Shown here: piece after piece, positions 1-9,708 of the stretch
Layout of the letters: each line of letters begins with the position of its first letter
How positions within the stretch are numbered: position 1 is the first letter of the stretch
Assembly (NCBI RefSeq): GCF_018070025.1
Contig: NZ_JAGPYQ010000001.1
Location: forward strand, 1 to 64,000
Direction: 5' to 3'
Source: Streptomyces liliiviolaceus
Lineage (GTDB): Bacteria; Actinomycetota; Actinomycetes; Streptomycetales; Streptomycetaceae
Length of the DNA stretch: 64,000 nucleotides
Made by a program: the position numbers and the translations under genes
The notes under the pieces: model-generated
The model's input: only the letters and a program-made list of their open reading frames with translations
Database searches by the model: none
Told to the model about the DNA's origin: nothing

Positions 1-801
1 ATGCCCGACTATCGCGATGACCTGCGCCTCGCCCATGTCCTGGCGGACGCCGCCGACGCCGCGACGATGGACCGGTTCAAGGCGCTCGACCTCAAGGTCG
101 AGACCAAGCCGGACATGACCCCGGTGAGCGAGGCCGACAAAGCCGCCGAGGAACTGATCCGCGGCCACCTCGGAAGGGCACGGCCACGGGACGCGATCCT
201 GGGCGAGGAGTACGGGGTCGAGGGCACGGGCCCCCGCCGCTGGGTGATCGACCCGATCGACGGCACCAAGAACTACGTACGCGGAGTCCCCGTCTGGGCC
301 ACCCTGATCGCGCTGATGGAGGCGGGCGAGGGCGGCTACCAGCCCGTCGTCGGCGTGGTCTCCGCACCCGCGCTGGCCCGCCGCTGGTGGGCCTCGAAGG
401 GCCACGGCGCCTTCACCGGCCGCAGCCTGTCGTCCGCGTCCCGGCTGAAGGTCTCCCAGGTCTCCCGGATGAAGGACGCCTCCTTCGCGTACTCCTCGCT
501 GAGCGGCTGGGAGGAGCGCAGCCTGCTGGACGGCTTCCTGGACCTGTCCCGCGAGGTGTGGCGCACGCGCGCGTACGGCGACTTCTGGCCGTACATGATG
601 GTCGCCGAGGGCTCGGTCGACATCTGCGCGGAGCCCGAACTCTCGCTCTGGGACATGGCGGCCACCGCGATCGTGGTGACCGAGGCGGGCGGCTCCTTCA
701 CCGGCCTCGACGGCCGCCCGGGCCCGCACAGCGGCGACGCGGCGGCCTCGAACGGCATCCTCCACGACGAGCTGCTGGGGTACCTGAACCAGCGCTACTA
801 G
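1..801 (+). CDS. hisN: Histidinol-phosphatase / inositol monophosphatase family
   Basis: A 266-aa Mg-dependent phosphomonoesterase of the inositol monophosphatase fold. In Streptomyces this family supplies histidinol-phosphate phosphatase (HisN), which removes phosphate from histidinol phosphate in histidine synthesis. Visible metal-binding motifs are GEEYG (68-72), DPIDGT (84-89) and WDMAA (217-221), in family order and spacing, so the enzyme should be active. The ATG lies exactly at base 1, so an upstream start cannot be excluded. It is not in a his operon here; a CBS-domain gene follows after 132 nt. A generic inositol monophosphatase is the alternative. The family is certain, the HisN assignment likely. 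Confidence 0.88.
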   Translation: MPDYRDDLRLAHVLADAADAATMDRFKALDLKVETKPDMTPVSEADKAAEELIRGHLGRARPRDAILGEEYGVEGTGPRRWVIDPIDGTKNYVRGVPVWATLIALMEAGEGGYQPVVGVVSAPALARRWWASKGHGAFTGRSLSSASRLKVSQVSRMKDASFAYSSLSGWEERSLLDGFLDLSREVWRTRAYGDFWPYMMVAEGSVDICAEPELSLWDMAATAIVVTEAGGSFTGLDGRPGPHSGDAAASNGILHDELLGYLNQRY

Positions 802-878
802 CCGGACACGCGCCCCGAACCAGCCACGTACGCCCCCTTGTTGACCCTCCCTTTAACTGCGACTCTGAGAGTTCCCCC

Positions 879-907
879 ACTTGTGAACTTGTGAATTCGT
901 TAACGAA
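879..907. promoter_or_regulatory. Direct repeats plus palindrome upstream of the CBS-domain gene
   Basis: Two adjacent copies of ACTTGTGA (879-894) are followed by the perfect 12-bp palindrome TTCGTTAACGAA (896-907). The latter lies 10 nt before the Shine-Dalgarno of the CBS-domain gene. The arrangement looks like an operator or repressor site, but no known regulator motif is recognised. Confidence 0.35.
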
Positions 908-933
908 CGGATTCGTAGGAGGTGGCTCGGTCC

Positions 934-1326
934 ATGCTCGTCCGCGACGCCATGAGCACGGTGGTCCTCACCATCGGCCCCGCCCACACACTCCGGAAGG
1001 CTTCCGCCCTGATGGCCGCGCGCCGCATCGGCGCGGCGGTGGTCCTCGATCCCGACGGCACCGGGATCGGCATCCTCACCGAGCGCGACATCCTCAACTC
1101 CGTCGGCCTGGGCCAGAACCCGGACACCGAGCGGGCGCACGCGCACACGACCACCGACGTGGTGTTCGCGGCCCCGACCTGGACGCTGGAGGAGGCCGCC
1201 CGGGCGATGGCCCACGGCGGCTTCCGGCATCTCATCGTCCTCGACCGCGGCGAACCGGTCGGCATCGTCTCGGTCCGCGACATCATCCGCTGCTGGGCGC
1301 CGCTGCGTCAGCCCGCCCCGGCCTGA
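934..1326 (+). CDS. CBS-domain protein (paired CBS motifs)
   Basis: A 130-aa stand-alone protein made of two CBS motifs, one at about 5-65 and one at about 72-127. Each contains the hydrophobic GIGILTERDIL / GIVSVRDII type signature. Such Bateman modules bind adenine nucleotides and act as energy or nucleotide sensors; no effector domain is attached. The start is placed at ATG 934 because AGGAGG at 917-922 is spaced 11 nt from it. The in-frame GTG at 922 overlaps that Shine-Dalgarno and is unlikely to be used. The gene converges on the catalase gene through a hairpin terminator. The substrate and partner are unknown. Confidence 0.85.
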   Translation: MLVRDAMSTVVLTIGPAHTLRKASALMAARRIGAAVVLDPDGTGIGILTERDILNSVGLGQNPDTERAHAHTTTDVVFAAPTWTLEEAARAMAHGGFRHLIVLDRGEPVGIVSVRDIIRCWAPLRQPAPA

Positions 1327-1365
1327 GAGCCCCGACGGGCTCCGAGCGGGCGGCGGCACAGGGGT

Positions 1366-1406
1366 GAGCGGGCCGGCTCCCCGGTACGGGGGAATCCGGC
1401 CCGCTC
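1366..1406. terminator. Bidirectional terminator between CBS gene and catA
   Basis: An 11-bp perfect stem (GAGCGGGCCGG at 1366-1376 with its complement at 1396-1406) encloses an inner CCCC/GGGG pairing. It lies between two convergent genes. Confidence 0.7.
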
Positions 1407-1433
1407 TCTACGGCAAGCGATCCAGTGCTGGTG

Positions 1434-2885
1434 TCAGCCGCGCAGGGCCTGGACCGCGGCGTCCAGCCGCTTGCCGAAGTCCTCGTCGGCCTGACGGAAG
1501 TTGCCGATCGCCCGCGCGGCGATGTCGTCGCGCGAGACCTCGGCGATGAACCCCGCCAGGTTGCCGATCAGCCGCTCCCGCTCGGCCTCGGACATCAGAC
1601 GGTAGAGATCGCCCGCCTGTACGAAGTCGTTGTCCTCGGCGTGGGCGGGCGCCTCGCCGTTGCCGGTGACGCCGGTGACGGGAAGGGGCTGCCACAGCGG
1701 CCGGTCCGTCTGGACGGGCCCGCCGAAGCTGTTGGGCTCGTAGTTCTTCGCGCCCTTGTGACGGCCGTCGTACAGGAAGCCGTCACGGGAGTTGGTACGC
1801 GCCTCGGTGGCGTGCGGACGGTTCACCGGCAGATGGTCGGCGTTGACGCCGACGCGGTAGCGGTGGGCGTCGCCGTACGCGAAGAGGCGGCCCTGGAGCA
1901 TCTTGTCGGGCGAGGGCCCGATGCCCGGCACGAAGTGCGCGGGGCTGAAGACGCTCTGCTCGACCTCGGCGAAGATGTTCTCCGGGTTGCGGTCCAGCTC
2001 CAGCTTCCCGATCTCGATCGGCGGGTAGTCCTCGTGCGGCCACACCTTGGTGAGGTCGAACGGGTTGAAGCGGTAGGCCGCCGCGTCGGCCGCCGGCATG
2101 ATCTGCACCTGCACCGTCCAGGACGGGAAGTCGCCGCGCTCGATCGACTCCCGCAGATCGCGCTGGTGCGAGTCGGGGTCGAGCCCCGAGACCCGCACCG
2201 CCTCCTCGGTCGTCAGGTTCTTGATGCCCTGGTCGGTCTTGAAGTGGTACTTGACCCAGAAGACCTCGCCGGCCTCGTTGTTCCACTGGTAGGTGTGCGA
2301 GCCGTACCCGTTCATGTGGCGGTACGAGGCCGGGATGCCGCGGTCGCCGAAGAGCCAGGTCACCTGGTGGGTGGACTCGGGCGACAGCCCCCAGAAGTCC
2401 CACACGTTGTCGGCTTCCTGCGAGCCCGTGTACGGGTCGCGCTTCTGCGTGTGGATGAAGTCGGGGAACTTGATGGCGTCCTTGACGAAGAACACCGGGG
2501 TGTTGTTGCCGACGAGGTCGTAGTTGCCCTCCTCGGTGTAGAACTTCAGCGCCCAGCCGCGCGGGTCACGGACGGCGTCGGCCGAGCCGAGGTTGCCGGC
2601 CACGGTGGAGAAGCGCAGAAAGGTCTCGGTCCGCTTGCCGACCTCGGAGAGGAACGCGGCACGCGTGTAGCCGGTGACATCGGCGGTGACGGTGAACGTG
2701 CCGTAGGCGCCGGCGCCCCGGGCGTGCACGACCCGCTCCGGAATGCGCTCGCGGTTGAAGTGCGCGAGCTTCTCCAGCAGGAGCTGGTCCTGGACGAGGA
2801 CCGGGCCGCCGATGCCCGCGGTCTCGCTGTTCTGGTTGTCGGCCACCGGCGCGCCGGCCTCCGTCGTAAGCGGTCCCTGCGTCAC
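1434..2885 (-). CDS. katA: Monofunctional heme catalase
   Basis: A 483-aa small-subunit heme catalase that converts hydrogen peroxide to water and oxygen in the cytoplasm. Visible features are the distal catalytic His54 in RVVHARG, the essential Asn in VGNNTP (127-128), and the proximal heme-ligand Tyr337 in [12 protein letters not shown]. Length is normal for the clade-3 type. The start is GTG 2885, with AGGAGG (complement of 2891-2896) 5 nt upstream. It is divergent from a Fur-family regulator gene and shares a 118-nt intergenic region that carries a palindrome. By family precedent in S. coelicolor (CatA/CatR) it is repressed by that regulator and induced by peroxide; this is inferred, not shown. 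Confidence 0.95.
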   Translation of the reverse strand: MTQGPLTTEAGAPVADNQNSETAGIGGPVLVQDQLLLEKLAHFNRERIPERVVHARGAGAYGTFTVTADVTGYTRAAFLSEVGKRTETFLRFSTVAGNLGSADAVRDPRGWALKFYTEEGNYDLVGNNTPVFFVKDAIKFPDFIHTQKRDPYTGSQEADNVWDFWGLSPESTHQVTWLFGDRGIPASYRHMNGYGSHTYQWNNEAGEVFWVKYHFKTDQGIKNLTTEEAVRVSGLDPDSHQRDLRESIERGDFPSWTVQVQIMPAADAAAYRFNPFDLTKVWPHEDYPPIEIGKLELDRNPENIFAEVEQSVFSPAHFVPGIGPSPDKMLQGRLFAYGDAHRYRVGVNADHLPVNRPHATEARTNSRDGFLYDGRHKGAKNYEPNSFGGPVQTDRPLWQPLPVTGVTGNGEAPAHAEDNDFVQAGDLYRLMSEAERERLIGNLAGFIAEVSRDDIAARAIGNFRQADEDFGKRLDAAVQALRG

Positions 2886-2926
2886 GTGCGCCTCCTGGTT
2901 CCTGTGCCAAAGTCGAGATCGATCCT

Positions 2927-2940
2927 ACAATGGACATTGT
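2927..2940. promoter_or_regulatory. Fur/PerR-like palindrome between catalase and catR
   Basis: ACAATGGACATTGT is an inverted repeat with 6-bp arms and a 2-nt spacer. It lies in the shared intergenic region, 41 nt upstream of the catalase start and 64 nt upstream of catR. It resembles Fur-family operators in size and symmetry and is the best candidate CatR-binding site. Confidence 0.5.
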
Positions 2941-3003
2941 CTAAGTCAAGCCAAGCTCCAAAGTCACACTTGTTCGGGTTCTGGTCCAGCAGGCTGTTAA
3001 GCT

Positions 3004-3426
3004 GTGCGTATGAGCGACCTGTTGGAACGACTGCGCGGACGCGGCTGGCGCATGACCGCGCAGCGGCGCGTCGTGGCCGAGGTCCTGAACGGGGATCACG
3101 TCCACCTGACGGCCGACGAGGTGCACGCGCGCGCCGTGGTGCGACTCCCGGAGATCTCCCGGGCGACCGTCTACAACACCCTGGGCGAGCTGGTCTCGCT
3201 CGGCGAGGTGCTGGAGGTCGCCACGGACAAGCGCGCCAAGCGGTACGACCCGAACGCCCACCGGCCGCACCACCACCTGGTCTGCGCCCAGTGCGGCGCG
3301 ATCAAGGACGTGCACCCGGACGGCAACCCGCTGGCGGACCTCCCCGACTCCGAGCGCTTCGGCTTCACGGTGTCGAACGTAGAGGTGACGTACCGAGGCC
3401 TCTGCCCGAACTGCGCGGCAGCCTGA
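3004..3426 (+). CDS. catR: Fur-family peroxide-responsive repressor (CatR/PerR type)
   Basis: A 140-aa Fur-family regulator. An N-terminal winged helix (about 5-80, with the recognition segment ISRATVYNTL at 51-60) is followed by a metal-binding dimerisation domain. That domain carries HRPHHHLVCAQC and two CxxC pairs (C94/C97 and C134/C137) for structural zinc. It lies head-to-head with the catalase gene, the known arrangement of S. coelicolor catR and catA. The protein probably senses peroxide through metal-catalysed oxidation and represses catalase and itself. GTG 3004 is chosen because an AGCAGG-type Shine-Dalgarno lies 10 nt upstream; ATG 3010 is an alternative. The gene ends before a strong bidirectional terminator. 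Confidence 0.9.
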   Translation: MRMSDLLERLRGRGWRMTAQRRVVAEVLNGDHVHLTADEVHARAVVRLPEISRATVYNTLGELVSLGEVLEVATDKRAKRYDPNAHRPHHHLVCAQCGAIKDVHPDGNPLADLPDSERFGFTVSNVEVTYRGLCPNCAAA

Positions 3427-3466
3427 GCGGGACTCCCGGCCCCTGGCTGCCGGGAGCACGCACAAC

Positions 3467-3508
3467 ACCGAGGGCCCGGAACCAATGATCTGGTTCCGGG
3501 CCCTCGGT
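3467..3508. terminator. Strong bidirectional terminator, catR / tRNA-fMet
   Basis: A perfect 18-bp stem (3467-3484 paired with 3491-3508) with a 6-nt loop. It lies downstream of catR on the plus strand and immediately downstream of the tRNA gene on the minus strand. Confidence 0.9.
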
Positions 3509-3514
3509 CTTCAG

Positions 3515-3588
3515 TAGCGGGGACAGGATTTGAACCTGCGACCTCTGGGTTATGAGCCCAGCGAGCTACCGAGCTGCTCCACCCCGCG
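3515..3588 (-). tRNA. Initiator tRNA-fMet (CAT), copy 1
   Basis: A 74-nt tRNA with anticodon CAT read on the minus strand. The acceptor stem begins CGCGGGG and has an unpaired 1-72 position (C1 against T72). The anticodon stem has three consecutive G:C pairs next to the loop. Both are hallmarks of initiator rather than elongator tRNA-Met. The 3' CCA is not encoded. It is identical to the copy at 5877-5950. Confidence 0.95.
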
Positions 3589-3653
3589 GCGATGTCTGAA
3601 CATTACGCCACCCCGACCGACCAGCGCAAATCACTATTCCGACGGCTCCATTC

Positions 3654-3798
3654 AGCCCGTCCGCGAATTATTTAGCCCGTCCGGCGCTTGAGGACGAGCG
3701 CGAAGCGCGACAGGGGGGCAAGGGGGCGAAGCCCCCATACGTGGACGGGAACGGGAAGGGGCGGCGGGGGCGAAAACCCCACCCCGCCACCCCTTCCC
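3654..3798. repeat. GC-rich hairpin region downstream of the Sel1 gene
   Basis: This stretch holds the decamer AGCCCGTCCG twice (3654-3663 and 3674-3683), a GGGGGC/GCCCCC hairpin (3722-3736), and a long stem of 16 pairs with one mismatch (3753-3769 with 3782-3798). The last lies just past the stop of the Sel1-repeat gene and probably ends its transcript. The sequence style, with a GGCGCTTGAGGACGAG segment, matches dispersed intergenic elements common in Streptomyces. Confidence 0.6.
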
Positions 3799-3821
3799 CC
3801 TCTCCCCCCCGCCCGGAGGGC

Positions 3822-5636
3822 TCACGCGGACAACTCCTGCCGCAAAGCATCCCGCAACCGAGCCGCCCGCTCAGAAACCTCCCGAGGCCCGAGCGACACC
3901 GCCCGATCGGCCCACCGCTGCCCCTCCGCCAGCTCCCCCCGACGCGCGTAGACGAGGGCGAGCCGCAACGCCGCCCGCCCATGCCCCGCATCGGCGGCCC
4001 GGGCCCACCACAGCGCGGCCTCCGGCTCGCTCCCCTCCCGCGCCAGCAGCAGCCCGAGATTGAACGCCCCGTTCCGCGACCCCGCCTCGGCCGCCTCCCG
4101 GTACCACCGGGCGGCCTCCACGACGTCCCCGCGCGCGGACGCGAGCATCCCCACCCGCACCTGGGCCCGCCGATGCCCCTGGGACGCGGCCCGCTCGTAC
4201 CACTCCTCGCACTCGCTCTTCTCGGTGGCCGGCTCCCCCAGCTCGTGTTCGGGCGCGGGCGGGCGCCGCGCGTCGAGCACGGTCGCCAGCCGGTAGGCCC
4301 CCTCCGCGCTGCCGCCTCCCGCGGCGCACCTGAGGTGCCGCTCGGCGGCCGACTCGTCGCCGTCCCGGAGCCGGGCGATGCCGACCTGGAGCGCGGCCTC
4401 GGTGTGCCCGGCCGCGGCGGCCCGCTCGTAGCAGCGCAGCGCCGCCGCGTCCTCACCGCGCCCGGCGTGCAGGATGCCGAGGTTGAACGCGGCGTCGACA
4501 CTGCCGGCCTCGGCGGCCTTGGAGAACCACGGCTCGGCCCCGGCGGCGTCACCGACCTGCAGCAGCAGAATGGCCAGCGCGTTCGCCGCCTCGCGGTGCC
4601 CCGCGTACGCCGCCCGCCGGTACCACTGCTCGGCCTGGGCGGTCCGCGACTGCTCGGCGCAGAGCAGCCCGAGGTTGTACGCGCCGTTCACGTCGCCCGC
4701 GTCCATCGCGGCCCGGTACCACCGCTCGGCGGTCTGCGTCTCGCCCCGCTCCGCGTGCAGCGCGCCCAGGGCGTTGGCGGCGTTCCCGTCGCCGTCCTGG
4801 GCGGCGCGCAGCCACCACACGGCCGCGCTCTCGGTGTCGCCCGCGTCCCGCAGCAGGAAGCCGAGCGCGCAGGCGGCCCGCGCCTCACCGTCCTTGGCGG
4901 AGGTCAGGTACCAGCGCCCGGCCTCCTTGAGCTCCCCGCGCCTCTCCAGGATCGCCCCGAGGTGCAGCGCGGCCCGGCGGTGGCCGCGCGCGGCGGCCTG
5001 CCTGTACCACTGCTCGGCCGCCTCGCCCGCGGCCCCCGCGGTCTCGGAGGCACCGCCGTCGAGGTCGGTCCCGTCCGCCTGCGCGGCCGTCCGGTCGAGT
5101 GCGCGCGCGAGCCGGTAGGCCGCCTCGCGGTGTCCTCGCTCGGCGGCGGCACGCATCCAGTCCTCGGCGCGGGGGTCACCGCGGTGCTCCAGGAGATCGG
5201 CGAGCGCGTACGCGCCCAGCGAGTGGCCCTGCTCGGCGGACTGGCGCAGCCAGTACTCGGCGGCGGGCTCGTCGCCGCGCTCACGGTGGTGGCGGCCCAG
5301 CGCGTGCGCGGCGGCGGCGGAACCGGCGACGGCGGCGATCCGCCACCATCCGGCGGCCTCCTCCGCGTAGCCGCGCTGGTGCAGGAGGACACCGAGGTTG
5401 TTGGCGGCGGCCCGGTCGCCGGCCGCGGTGGCAGCGCGCAGCTGCGGCTCGGCTCCGTCGAGATCACCGCGGCGGAGCAGCATGGCTCCGAGGACGCTCA
5501 TGGCCTCGGCGTCGCCCTCTTGCGCGGCGAGCCGCTGACGAGCCTCCTCCACTGCCTCACCGGTCTCGTCCCGGTCGGAAGGCTGCACAAACCGCCCTGT
5601 ATCCAACAGAGTTGCCTTGTCCCCCATAACGTCCAT
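3822..5636 (-). CDS. Sel1-like / TPR repeat protein
   Basis: A 604-aa protein built almost entirely of Sel1-like repeats of about 36 residues. The recurring pattern is AA..G...A...LG.L....G....A..WY, and about 14 units run from residue 45 to 585. Such helical-hairpin solenoids are protein-protein scaffolds; no catalytic domain, signal peptide or membrane segment is seen. Two Gly/Asp-rich linkers interrupt the array (about 185-205 and 445-465). ATG 5636 is used, with ATG 5627 as an alternative; neither has a strong Shine-Dalgarno. It is flanked on both sides by identical initiator tRNA genes on the same strand. The partner and role are unknown. Confidence 0.85.
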   Translation of the reverse strand: MDVMGDKATLLDTGRFVQPSDRDETGEAVEEARQRLAAQEGDAEAMSVLGAMLLRRGDLDGAEPQLRAATAAGDRAAANNLGVLLHQRGYAEEAAGWWRIAAVAGSAAAAHALGRHHRERGDEPAAEYWLRQSAEQGHSLGAYALADLLEHRGDPRAEDWMRAAAERGHREAAYRLARALDRTAAQADGTDLDGGASETAGAAGEAAEQWYRQAAARGHRRAALHLGAILERRGELKEAGRWYLTSAKDGEARAACALGFLLRDAGDTESAAVWWLRAAQDGDGNAANALGALHAERGETQTAERWYRAAMDAGDVNGAYNLGLLCAEQSRTAQAEQWYRRAAYAGHREAANALAILLLQVGDAAGAEPWFSKAAEAGSVDAAFNLGILHAGRGEDAAALRCYERAAAAGHTEAALQVGIARLRDGDESAAERHLRCAAGGGSAEGAYRLATVLDARRPPAPEHELGEPATEKSECEEWYERAASQGHRRAQVRVGMLASARGDVVEAARWYREAAEAGSRNGAFNLGLLLAREGSEPEAALWWARAADAGHGRAALRLALVYARRGELAEGQRWADRAVSLGPREVSERAARLRDALRQELSA

Positions 5637-5833
5637 CGTCGCACCACCTGCAACCTGGGTACACCTGGTATACCGCAGCCAGTGAGGTCACTTCAGCGTT
5701 TTGTCGACATGCCCACAGAGAGACAAGTGAAACACAGTTCCCCCAACTCCCTCCGTCTCGCGCGGCCTTCACCGCGGCAGCACTGGTGAACGAGGAGCGC
5801 CTTCGCGCACTCGGCTGACGGTCCGCACACGCA

Positions 5834-5868
5834 GAAGGACCCGGATCCTGTGAGGATCCGGGTCCTTC
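5834..5868. terminator. Terminator downstream of tRNA-fMet copy 2
   Basis: A 16-bp perfect stem with a 3-nt loop lies immediately 3' of the second tRNA on the minus strand. It equals the first tRNA terminator in position but not in sequence. Confidence 0.85.
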
Positions 5869-5876
5869 AACATCAG

Positions 5877-5950
5877 TAGCGGGGACAGGATTTGAACCTG
5901 CGACCTCTGGGTTATGAGCCCAGCGAGCTACCGAGCTGCTCCACCCCGCG
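5877..5950 (-). tRNA. Initiator tRNA-fMet (CAT), copy 2
   Basis: Identical over all 74 nt to the tRNA at 3515-3588, with the same C1/T72 mismatch and G:C-rich anticodon stem. The flanking sequence differs apart from a few bases, so this is a genuine second gene rather than a larger segmental duplication. Confidence 0.95.
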
Positions 5951-6004
5951 CCGTTGTGTTGAAACCGTACCACGGCGCGAGGGTGGCTCCTGACTCACCT
6001 CTGC

Positions 6005-8971
6005 TCAGCCGCTGTCCGGGCTCTTGCTGCTGCTCGGACTGCTGCCGGGCTTGGCGCTCTCCTCGGTCTTCTTGTCGCCCGAGTCGCCGGCCTTGTCGCT
6101 GCCGCCCGCCTTCTTGTCGGCCGCGGCCTGTGCGTCCTCGGCCTTCTTGAGCGCGTCCTCCAGGTCCTTCTGCGCCGTTCCGTACGCCTCCCAGTCGCCC
6201 TTCTTGAGGGCTTCCTGGCCCTGGTCGAAGGCCTTCTGGGCGTCGTCGAGCGCTTCCTGGACCGTCGGGTCGCTGGAGGTCGGCGGCGGATTCGTCTCGT
6301 CCTCATCCGGCGGTTCGGCGGTCGAACCCTCCGCTCCGAAGACCTTGTCGAGCGCCTGCCCCAGCGTGTCCTCGAAGGCCGTCGCGCCTCCGTAGGTCAC
6401 GAGCACCTTCCGCAGCAGGGGGTACTTCAGTCCACCACCGCGTACGTAGACGGGCTCCACGTAGAGCAGTCCGCCGTCGAGCGGCACCGTCAGCAGGTTG
6501 CCGTACTCGACTTCCGAGTCACCACCTCTGAGGAGCCTGATGGACTCGGCGATGGACGGCTCGGAGTTGAACTGGCTCTGCACCCGTTTCGGTCCGTCGA
6601 CCGTTCTGCCGGTGGGCAGTTTGAGAATGTTGATCTTGCCGTAGTCGCTCGTGCCGGCTTCGGCGTTGACCGACATGAAGGCGCTCAGGTTGTCCCGGCC
6701 GTTCGGAGTGAGCGTCGTCGTCAGGGAGAACGCCTGCGACTCCTCCCCCGGCATCTTCATGCTGAGGTAGTACGGCGGCACCGCGTTGCCCGACTTGTTC
6801 GTCGGGTCGTCCGGCACCTGCCACACCTCGCTGCCGCTGAGGAACGTCTCGGCGTCCTTCACGTGGTAGCGGGTCAGCAGCTCGCGCTGGACCTTGAACA
6901 GGTCCTGCGGGTACCGCAGATGATCCATGAGGGCCTGCGGGATGTCGCCCTTCGGCTTCACCGTCCCGGGGAAGGCCTTCTTCCAGGTCTTCAGGACCGG
7001 GTCCTTGGTGTCCCACTCGTAGAGCGTGACCTTGCCGGTGTACGCGTCGACGGTCGCCTTCACCGAGTTGCGGATGTAGTTGACCTGGTTCTGCTGGGCC
7101 ACCACCGCCCGCTGGTTGTTGGCGGCGGTCAGCGAGTCGGCCGTCGTGTCCCCGAGCGTGGTGCGCGAGGCGTACGGGTAGCCGTTCGTCGTCGTGTACG
7201 CGTCGACGATCCACTCGATCTTGTTGCCGACGACCGCGGGGTAGGCGTCGCCGTCGATGGTCAGCCAGGGGGCCACCGCCTCGACGCGCTCCTTGGGCGT
7301 GCGGTTGTAGAGGATCCTCGAACCCTCGCCGATCGCTCCGGAGTAGAGGATCTGCGGCTCGCTGAACGCCACCGCGTACGCCGCCCGGTTGACCGGGTTC
7401 GAGAGGTTGACCCCGCTCTTGCCCTTGTAGCTGGTCGTCTTCTCGCCGGTGTCGTCGGAGTAGTCGATCTCCTTCTGCGGACCGCCGACGATCGAGTACT
7501 GGCTGGTCTTCTCGCCGTAGTAGATCCGCTGCTGGTACTCACCGAGGTCGCCCTTGGACGGCAGGTCGTACTCGGTGAACTCGGGGCGTCCCTCGGAGTC
7601 GGCGGTGGTGCCCTTGGCCGCGACCACTCCGAAGCCGTGCGTGTAACGGAAGTGGTTGTTGATCCAGTTGCTCTTCGGGATGCCCTGCAGGTTCAGCTCG
7701 CGCAGACCGATGACGGTGTCCTGGTCCTTGCCGTCCTTGCTGTAGCGGTCGACGTCGAGGTTCGACGGGAACGCGTAGTAATTACGGACCTGCTGGAGCT
7801 GCTGGAACGTGGGCGAGACGACGTTCGGGTCCAGGAGCCTGATGCTCGCGGCGCCGTCGGCGTCGTCGCGCAGCTTGGTCTTGTCCTTGGTCGTGCTCGT
7901 GCCCGCGTACTCGGTGACCTCGGTGCCCGTGATGCCGTACGCGTCGCGGGTCGCCTTGAGGTTCTTCTCGACGTACGGCGCTTCCTTGGCCTGCTCGTTC
8001 GGCTGGACCTGGAACTTCTGCACGATCGCCGGGTACAGACCGCCGATGAGGATCGCGGAGAGCACCATCAGGCCGAAGCCGATGACGGGCAGCTGCCAGG
8101 TGCGCCGCCACAGGGTGGCGAAGAACAGCAGGGCGCAGATGACCGCGATGCAGAAGAGGATCGTCTTGGCCGGCAGGTAGGCGTTGGCGTCGACGTACCT
8201 CAGGCCCGTCCAGTTGCCGGTCGCCTTGAAGTCGCTGGACTTCACCGCAAGGCCGTACCGGTCGAGCCAGTACGCCACCGCCTTCAGCGCGACGAAGATG
8301 CCCAGCAGCACCGAGAGATGGCCGGTGGCCGCCGCCGTGGCGCGCGCTCCGGGGCTGGTGACGCGCAGTCCGCCGTACAGGTAGTGCGTCAGCGCCGCGG
8401 CGATCAGGGAGAGGATCGCGGCCGCGAAGCCGAAGCCCAGCATGAAGCGGTACCAGGGCAGGTCGAAGGCGTAGAAGGACACGTCGAGGTGGAACTGGGG
8501 GTCCTTCTGGTCGAAGGGCACTCCGTTCACCCACATGAGCCACGTACGCCACTGGCCGGCCGCGGAGGCTCCCGCGATCAGCCCGACCAGCGAGGTGATC
8601 CCGAGAAGAATCCACTTCTTGTACGGGGCCACGCTCATCCGGTACCGGTCGAGGCTCTGCTGCTCCATCGACATGGCGCTGAGCGGCGGCCTCAGACGGT
8701 GGGCCAGCCAGATGTTCACGCCGACGGCCACGGCCATCAGCAGTCCGAAGACGAAGAACAGACCGATCTTGGTCCACAGCGTGGTCGTGAAGACCGACGA
8801 GTACTTCACCGACCGGTACCAGAGCCAGTCCGTCCAGAACCCCGCGAACATGACGAAGGCCATGGCCAGCACGGCCAGTACGCCCAGTGTCATGAGCAGG
8901 GTCCGGACGCGCCGGGACGGTCGGCCCACTCTCATCCGCGGCCCTGTCGGGCCTCCGCCGCGGTCCGGCAT
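6005..8971 (-). CDS. UPF0182 family large membrane protein
   Basis: A 988-aa integral membrane protein of the UPF0182/COG1615 family. About seven hydrophobic segments occupy the first 330 residues, such as [18 protein letters not shown] and [20 protein letters not shown] large extracytoplasmic domain follows, then an acidic Ala/Lys-rich tail ending in a Ser/Pro-rich region. No function is established for the family; the M. tuberculosis homologue is Rv3193c. ATG 8971 (MPDRGGG) is chosen. The frame extends upstream only to a TTG at 9028 and a GTG at 8992, neither well supported. It is divergent from the PPA1309-type gene. The family assignment is firm and the function unknown. Confidence 0.88.
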   Translation of the reverse strand: MPDRGGGPTGPRMRVGRPSRRVRTLLMTLGVLAVLAMAFVMFAGFWTDWLWYRSVKYSSVFTTTLWTKIGLFFVFGLLMAVAVGVNIWLAHRLRPPLSAMSMEQQSLDRYRMSVAPYKKWILLGITSLVGLIAGASAAGQWRTWLMWVNGVPFDQKDPQFHLDVSFYAFDLPWYRFMLGFGFAAAILSLIAAALTHYLYGGLRVTSPGARATAAATGHLSVLLGIFVALKAVAYWLDRYGLAVKSSDFKATGNWTGLRYVDANAYLPAKTILFCIAVICALLFFATLWRRTWQLPVIGFGLMVLSAILIGGLYPAIVQKFQVQPNEQAKEAPYVEKNLKATRDAYGITGTEVTEYAGTSTTKDKTKLRDDADGAASIRLLDPNVVSPTFQQLQQVRNYYAFPSNLDVDRYSKDGKDQDTVIGLRELNLQGIPKSNWINNHFRYTHGFGVVAAKGTTADSEGRPEFTEYDLPSKGDLGEYQQRIYYGEKTSQYSIVGGPQKEIDYSDDTGEKTTSYKGKSGVNLSNPVNRAAYAVAFSEPQILYSGAIGEGSRILYNRTPKERVEAVAPWLTIDGDAYPAVVGNKIEWIVDAYTTTNGYPYASRTTLGDTTADSLTAANNQRAVVAQQNQVNYIRNSVKATVDAYTGKVTLYEWDTKDPVLKTWKKAFPGTVKPKGDIPQALMDHLRYPQDLFKVQRELLTRYHVKDAETFLSGSEVWQVPDDPTNKSGNAVPPYYLSMKMPGEESQAFSLTTTLTPNGRDNLSAFMSVNAEAGTSDYGKINILKLPTGRTVDGPKRVQSQFNSEPSIAESIRLLRGGDSEVEYGNLLTVPLDGGLLYVEPVYVRGGGLKYPLLRKVLVTYGGATAFEDTLGQALDKVFGAEGSTAEPPDEDETNPPPTSSDPTVQEALDDAQKAFDQGQEALKKGDWEAYGTAQKDLEDALKKAEDAQAAADKKAGGSDKAGDSGDKKTEESAKPGSSPSSSKSPDSG

Positions 8972-9108
8972 CTGGAAAGCCAAGGTGCGCACCTCGAAGT
9001 TCGCTGTTGGAATCTGGGGGCCCTGCAAACGCCGGGCCCCATCTATGCAACTTACTAATGCTTTACTCGGTTCCCGGTTCGGGGGCCGAACGAGGCAGGA
9101 TTGTGACC

Positions 9109-9666
9109 ATGTCCAACACCGCCTCCTCAGGCACCCCCATGGCGGCCGGGCCGCTCACCCGCGCCGCGCTCGAAATCGACGAGTACGTCGCGGGGCTCGG
9201 CTGGGACCAGCCCGCCCGGCTCTTCGCCCTGGTCGACACCGGCAGACTGCGTTCTCAGGAACCCGGACTCGCCGAGCGGCTGGGTCTGACCGAAGACGTG
9301 CCCGACGGCACCCTCACCCCTATCGAGCAGGAGGAAATTCCCGCGGGCAGCCCGCTGGACGAGTTCCTGGGCACCATCGCCTGGCCGGACTCCGTGGTCG
9401 GCTGCGCGCTGTCCGTGGAGCGGCTGATGCTGCCGCCGTCCGCGGAGGCGTCCGTACCGGACGGCCTCGACGAGAAGCGGCTGGCGAAGTGGGTCGCCGA
9501 GCACCCGGAGCGCCAGGAGGTCCGGATGACCGTCGCCGTGCTGCGGGGCGGGAAGCGCGAATCGGCGCTGCGGCTGCGCGAGAAGGACTCGGCGAACGAC
9601 GTGCTCACCGGCTCCGACCTGGTCCCGGGACTGGCCGACGCGCTCACGGCGACGTTCGCGGCGTAG
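9109..9666 (+). CDS. PPA1309 family protein (uncharacterised)
   Basis: A 185-aa soluble acidic protein. I recognise it as the PPA1309-type family, a conserved actinobacterial hypothetical normally located next to the UPF0182 and PDZ-protease genes, as here. No membrane segment, signal peptide or catalytic motif is visible. ATG 9109 is preceded by a GGCAGGA Shine-Dalgarno; the open frame upstream of it has no support. It converges with the PDZ protease gene, with an 8-bp-stem hairpin between them. The function is unknown. Confidence 0.8.
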   Translation: MSNTASSGTPMAAGPLTRAALEIDEYVAGLGWDQPARLFALVDTGRLRSQEPGLAERLGLTEDVPDGTLTPIEQEEIPAGSPLDEFLGTIAWPDSVVGCALSVERLMLPPSAEASVPDGLDEKRLAKWVAEHPERQEVRMTVAVLRGGKRESALRLREKDSANDVLTGSDLVPGLADALTATFAA

Positions 9667-9700
9667 TCCGGGCGTCCGCGGCCTGCCGGTGTGCCCGGAC
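9666..9700. terminator. Hairpin between convergent genes
   Basis: GTCCGGGC (9666-9673) pairs with GCCCGGAC (9693-9700). It starts at the stop of the PPA1309 gene and lies just before the end of the convergent protease gene. Confidence 0.55.
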
Positions 9701-9708
9701 CCGGTGTC

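Noticed and set aside
3515..5950. tRNA-flanked segment considered as an integrated element
   Set aside because: No integrase, excisionase or partial-tRNA att site is present. Both tRNAs are full length and the enclosed gene matches the host in composition.
6863..9058. A 731-codon open frame opposite the UPF0182 gene
   Set aside because: It is an antisense shadow with no domain; the minus-strand frame has proper membrane segments and family motifs.
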